A DNA stretch of 64,000 nucleotides from Chelativorans sp. (GTDB taxonomy: Bacteria > Pseudomonadota > Alphaproteobacteria > Rhizobiales > Rhizobiaceae), in assembly GCF_031180965.1 (NCBI RefSeq), contig NZ_JAPSLH010000002.1, positions 186,001-250,000 of the forward strand, read 5' to 3'. Below the pieces are notes generated by a model. The model saw nothing but the letters and a program-made list of their open reading frames with translations. It was not told where the DNA came from and did not search any database. Each line of letters opens with the position of its first letter. Positions within the stretch are counted from its first letter, which is position 1. A program made the position numbers and the translations under genes. This document shows, piece by piece, positions 61,042 through 64,000 of this stretch.

Positions 61042-61058
61042 ATATTTCAAGCATAAAA
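61042..61058 (-). promoter_or_regulatory. Motif shared with the ligase promoter, upstream of ABM
   Basis: Read on the minus strand, 61058-61042 is TTTTATGCTTGAAATAT, 15 of 17 identical to 45916-45932. It lies 56 bases before the ABM start, in the 157-base divergent region shared with the alpha-2-macroglobulin-like gene. No other gene or clear signal is in that region. Confidence 0.6.
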
Positions 61059-61143
61059 TTTCTGGCTTGGGACGGTCCGTTGACAGGCTTTCACAAAGGT
61101 GGGCGAATATGGAAGGCTCCAGATGGGGCGGGAGGGGACGGCA

Positions 61144-64000
61144 ATGCGCGCTGCTCGCGGGTTTTTCGGTATTCTCTTGATATCTTGCGGGCTGATCGCC
61201 GCCGCCGCGGCGCAGGATGCAAGGCGCGTCGTCACCACCGAAAACGGCGACTATTTCGGCTTCGACCTACGCAGCGAGAAGGATGTCTCCCTCGACGAAT
61301 GCTCGGCCATTTGCCTCGCCGACGATCAATGCCGCGCCTTCACCTACAACACCAAGGCGCGCTGGTGCTTCCTGAAGTCCGACTTCGCGACGCTCCACAG
61401 CTTTGAGGGCGCGGTTGCCGGAAAGGTGGTCACGGCCGCCGCCGAGCCCGACCTGGGCGCGCCGCCGTCGCTCTCCTTCGTGTCCGGCCACGTCCTTCAG
61501 GAGGCTGAGCAATACCGCCGCGAGGTGCTGCGCGATGCAGATCCCGGCGAGGATGGCTTCGCCGTGCTCGCCTCGGCGGCCGCCGACGCGCTGACCAACG
61601 GCGACGCCGCAACCGCCATGGCCAACTACGTCGCGGCCATTGCGCTCGACCCGCAGAACCCGGAACTGTGGACCGGGCTTGCCCGCGCGGCCGCTGCCGC
61701 CGAGCCGCAGGAGAACCAGAGCGCCTATGACCTGCAGCGCGCCGCGACCGGCGCGGGCGTGACCGCCTATCAGCTTTCGCGCACTGCCCATCAGCGAGCC
61801 GAGGCGCTTGCCGCCCTTGCCGGCGCGCTCGAAACCCGCAGCCTCTTCCGGCCCGCCATCAGCGCCTACGAGGCAAGCCTTGCGCTGGAATCGTCCTCCG
61901 AGGTTCAGGCGCTCTATGCCGCGCTGAAGGACAGCCACGGCTTCCGGGTTATCGATCACACGATCGATTCCGACAGCGTGAGCCCGCGCGTATGCGTCCA
62001 GTTCTCCGAAGAGCTGGTGAAAAGCGGCATCGACTACGCGCAATATATGACGGTGGACAACAACCGCGCCGCCGCCATCGACCGCAGCGACAAGGAGCTC
62101 TGCGCCACGGGGCTCAAGCACGGCGAACGATATCGCATCGTGGTGCGCCAGGGCCTGCCGTCCGCAATCGGCGAAGTGATCGAAGAGCCGGTGCCGCTGG
62201 AAGTCTATATCCGCGACCGCTCGCCGGCGCTGCGCTTCACCGGCGAGAATTTCGTCCTGCCGACCAGCGCCCGGCGCGGCATCCCGATTGTTTCCGTCAA
62301 CGCGTCGAGCGCCGAGCTCTCCCTCTACCGCGTCGGCGACCGCTCCCTGACGCGGCTTCTGAGCGACGGCACGTTCCTGCGCCAGCTCAATGAATACGAG
62401 ATCGACCAGGTTTCGGCGGATCTGGGCGAGCCGATCTGGAACGGCACGGTCGAGATCGCTTCCGAGCTCAATAAGGACGTGGTCACCAGCATCCCCGTCG
62501 ACGAGCTCGTGCCGGAGCGCGAGCCCGGCATCTACATGCTCGCCGCCGTGCCAGAGGGAGACCGGAGCGATGCCTGGAACAGCCGGGCGACGCAGTGGTT
62601 CCTCGTCTCCGATATCGGGCTCTCGACCTTTGCCGGCGATGACGGGCTCTCCGTCTTCGCCCGCTCGCTTGCCAGCGCCAAGCCGATCGGCGGCCTGCGC
62701 TTGAAGCTGCTTGCCCGGAACAACGAGGTGCTTGGCGAGGCAACGACGGACGCTAATGGCCACACCCGCTTCGCGCCGGGGCTGATGCGCGCCGAGGCCG
62801 GGCTTTCGCCTGCCGCGGTGCTCGCGCAGAACGGCGAGGATTTCGTCTTCCTCGACATGACCCGCGCCGGCTTCGACCTTTCGGACCGGGGCGTCGCGGG
62901 GCGGCCCTCGCCCGGCCCGCTGGACCTCTTCGCCTGGACGGAGCGCGGCATCTACCGCGCTGGCGAGACGGTGCATGCGGCCGCCCTGCTTCGCGATCCC
63001 TCCGCCGATGCCGTGCAGGATCTCCCCCTCACCTTCATTTTCCAGCGCCCGGACGGCGTGGAGGACCGCCGCATCGTTTCGCAGGGCGGTGGACTTGGCG
63101 GCCACGCTATCGACCTGCCGCTTCCGCAAACCGCCATGCGCGGCACCTGGACCATGCGCGTCCACGCCGACCCCGAGCAGGCGCCGATCGGTGAAAAACT
63201 GTTCCTTGTCGAGGACTTCGTTCCCGACCGCACCGAGTTCGACCTCAAGGCCGAGCAGGACAGGGTCGCGATTGGCTCTTCCGTGCAGGTCTCGCTGGAG
63301 GGTCGCTATCTTTATGGCGCGCCCGCCGCGGGCCTGACGCTCGAAGGGCAATTGACCATCGGCACGACCCGCGATTGGGCAAAATACCCGGGCTATGTGT
63401 TCGGGCTTCAGGACGAGGAGGATGTGGAGGCGGTGCGCGTGCCGCTCTCGAGCCTCCCCGAGACGGATCAGGACGGCAAGGCCAGCTTTGACGTGTTCGT
63501 CGACAGCGTGCCCTCCACGACGCAGCTCCTCAAGGCCGGAATCAGCGTGCAGATGCGCGAGGCGGGCGGGCGCGCCGTCGAGCGCTCCATCGAGGTGGGC
63601 GTCGAGCCGGAGACGGAGGTGATTGGCCTCAGGCCGGAATTCTCCGGCCAGGTGCCCGAAGGCGGGACGGCAGGCTTCCGCGTGATCGCGGTTGACCCCG
63701 CGGGCAACCGCATCGCCATGCCCGGCCTGAAATGGTCGCTCCTCAAGGTGGAGCGGGACTACCAATGGTATCGCAGCGACGGCGCGTGGAACTATGAACC
63801 GATCACCAGGACGAGCCTGGTGCAGAACGGGACCATCGCAGCGGCGCCGGATTCCGAACCGCAGCTCAGCCTGCCCGTCGGCTGGGGGCGCTATCTTCTG
63901 GAGGTTGAAAGTCCCGACGGCGCGGCCGTTTCGAGTGTGGAATTCGACGCCGGCTGGTATGTCGAGGCTGCCTCGACCGAAACGCCGGACGGGCTCGAAA
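61144..64000 (+). CDS. Alpha-2-macroglobulin-like protein with N-terminal PAN domain (C-terminus outside window)
   Basis: At least 952 residues are visible. The ATG at 61144 follows GGAGGGG. A hydrophobic signal sequence carries LISC, a possible lipobox, though a signal-peptidase I site at AAAAAQ is equally likely. A PAN/Apple-like module at about residues 30-95 (CSAICLADDQCRAFTYN...WCFLKSDF) precedes a helical repeat-like stretch (about 125-260). Macroglobulin beta-domains follow (WTERGIYRAGETVHAAALLRD near 600). Bacterial members sit in the periplasm and may trap proteases. The thioester region, if any, lies past the window edge. Confidence 0.88.
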   Translation, partial: MRAARGFFGILLISCGLIAAAAAQDARRVVTTENGDYFGFDLRSEKDVSLDECSAICLADDQCRAFTYNTKARWCFLKSDFATLHSFEGAVAGKVVTAAAEPDLGAPPSLSFVSGHVLQEAEQYRREVLRDADPGEDGFAVLASAAADALTNGDAATAMANYVAAIALDPQNPELWTGLARAAAAAEPQENQSAYDLQRAATGAGVTAYQLSRTAHQRAEALAALAGALETRSLFRPAISAYEASLALESSSEVQALYAALKDSHGFRVIDHTIDSDSVSPRVCVQFSEELVKSGIDYAQYMTVDNNRAAAIDRSDKELCATGLKHGERYRIVVRQGLPSAIGEVIEEPVPLEVYIRDRSPALRFTGENFVLPTSARRGIPIVSVNASSAELSLYRVGDRSLTRLLSDGTFLRQLNEYEIDQVSADLGEPIWNGTVEIASELNKDVVTSIPVDELVPEREPGIYMLAAVPEGDRSDAWNSRATQWFLVSDIGLSTFAGDDGLSVFARSLASAKPIGGLRLKLLARNNEVLGEATTDANGHTRFAPGLMRAEAGLSPAAVLAQNGEDFVFLDMTRAGFDLSDRGVAGRPSPGPLDLFAWTERGIYRAGETVHAAALLRDPSADAVQDLPLTFIFQRPDGVEDRRIVSQGGGLGGHAIDLPLPQTAMRGTWTMRVHADPEQAPIGEKLFLVEDFVPDRTEFDLKAEQDRVAIGSSVQVSLEGRYLYGAPAAGLTLEGQLTIGTTRDWAKYPGYVFGLQDEEDVEAVRVPLSSLPETDQDGKASFDVFVDSVPSTTQLLKAGISVQMREAGGRAVERSIEVGVEPETEVIGLRPEFSGQVPEGGTAGFRVIAVDPAGNRIAMPGLKWSLLKVERDYQWYRSDGAWNYEPITRTSLVQNGTIAAAPDSEPQLSLPVGWGRYLLEVESPDGAAVSSVEFDAGWYVEAASTETPDGLE

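Noticed and set aside
61267-63765. Long minus-strand open frame (about 830 codons) opposite the macroglobulin-like gene
   Set aside because: Antisense frame with low-complexity composition; the plus strand has signal peptide, PAN module and macroglobulin domains.
1-64000. CRISPR array, tRNA or rRNA genes, insertion sequences, prophage
   Set aside because: No regularly spaced repeats, no recognisable tRNA or rRNA sequence, and no transposase, integrase or phage gene were seen on either strand.

Overview
The window is GC-rich, densely packed DNA with short intergenic gaps and many ATGA/TGATG gene overlaps. It looks like chromosome (or a large replicon) of an alphaproteobacterium of the Hyphomicrobiales, perhaps near the Phyllobacteriaceae. 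That placement is inferred from rhizobial-type malonate genes, several TRAP and ABC uptake systems, an RpoH-type promoter with a ROSE-like leader, and an alpha-2-macroglobulin gene with an N-terminal PAN domain. I saw no tRNA, rRNA, IS element, CRISPR array or prophage. Most of the window is a chain of catabolic modules for plant-derived aromatic compounds and tryptophan, each with its own importer and regulator.

Layout. (1) 1-5377, minus: malonyl-CoA decarboxylase, malonyl-CoA synthetase, a UGSC-family Cys-x-x-Cys protein and a thioredoxin-reductase-like flavoprotein cut by the window edge. (2) 5572-13638: hydroxycinnamate-type module. The minus operon holds an enoyl-CoA hydratase, MarR, an amidohydrolase and a TRAP transporter. 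The plus operon holds feruloyl-CoA synthetase and an SDR dehydrogenase. (3) 13719-29248: methoxy-aromatic module. It has a tandem-HTH LysR, galD/galC/galB-type genes (4-oxalomesaconate to pyruvate plus oxaloacetate), a VOC extradiol dioxygenase, a MetE-like methyltransferase, a second TRAP system, a DUF1932 dehydrogenase, purU, metF, a LigM-type O-demethylase, IclR, and a second LigM-type gene read divergently.

(4) 29275-33626: heat-shock operon. It has an RpoH-type promoter and a ROSE-like leader, then hsp20 (with an in-frame amber codon), a second intact hsp20, an NDUFS4-like gene, an RNA-polymerase-omega-like gene and an SPW-repeat protein. A frameshifted ftsH lies just upstream. (5) 33732-37410: an Xre/RES toxin-antitoxin pair, a GMC oxidoreductase, and a TerC protein with a structured leader. 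(6) 37621-44497: ribose-type sugar ABC importer with LacI, a Gfo/Idh/MocA dehydrogenase and a perfect palindromic operator.

(7) 45014-60986: tryptophan to anthranilate to 2-aminobenzoyl-CoA pathway. It comprises kynB; a plus operon of 2-aminobenzoate-CoA ligase, kynA and a branched-chain-type ABC importer; and a convergent minus operon of 2-aminobenzoyl-CoA monooxygenase/reductase, SDR, MarR, enoyl-CoA hydratase, acyl-CoA dehydrogenase, Rid protein, a DNA glycosylase and kynU. The same 17-base motif (15 of 17 identical) lies in the promoter regions of both operons. (8) 61144-end: alpha-2-macroglobulin-like protein, cut by the window edge.

How the parts could fit: side-chain-bearing phenolics are activated and shortened by module 2. 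Methoxy groups are moved to tetrahydrofolate by the LigM-type enzymes and oxidised or released through MetF and PurU. The ring products end as central metabolites through GalB/C/D. Tryptophan feeds the separate CoA-dependent anthranilate route. Substrates are inferred from family membership and context, not shown by the sequence alone.
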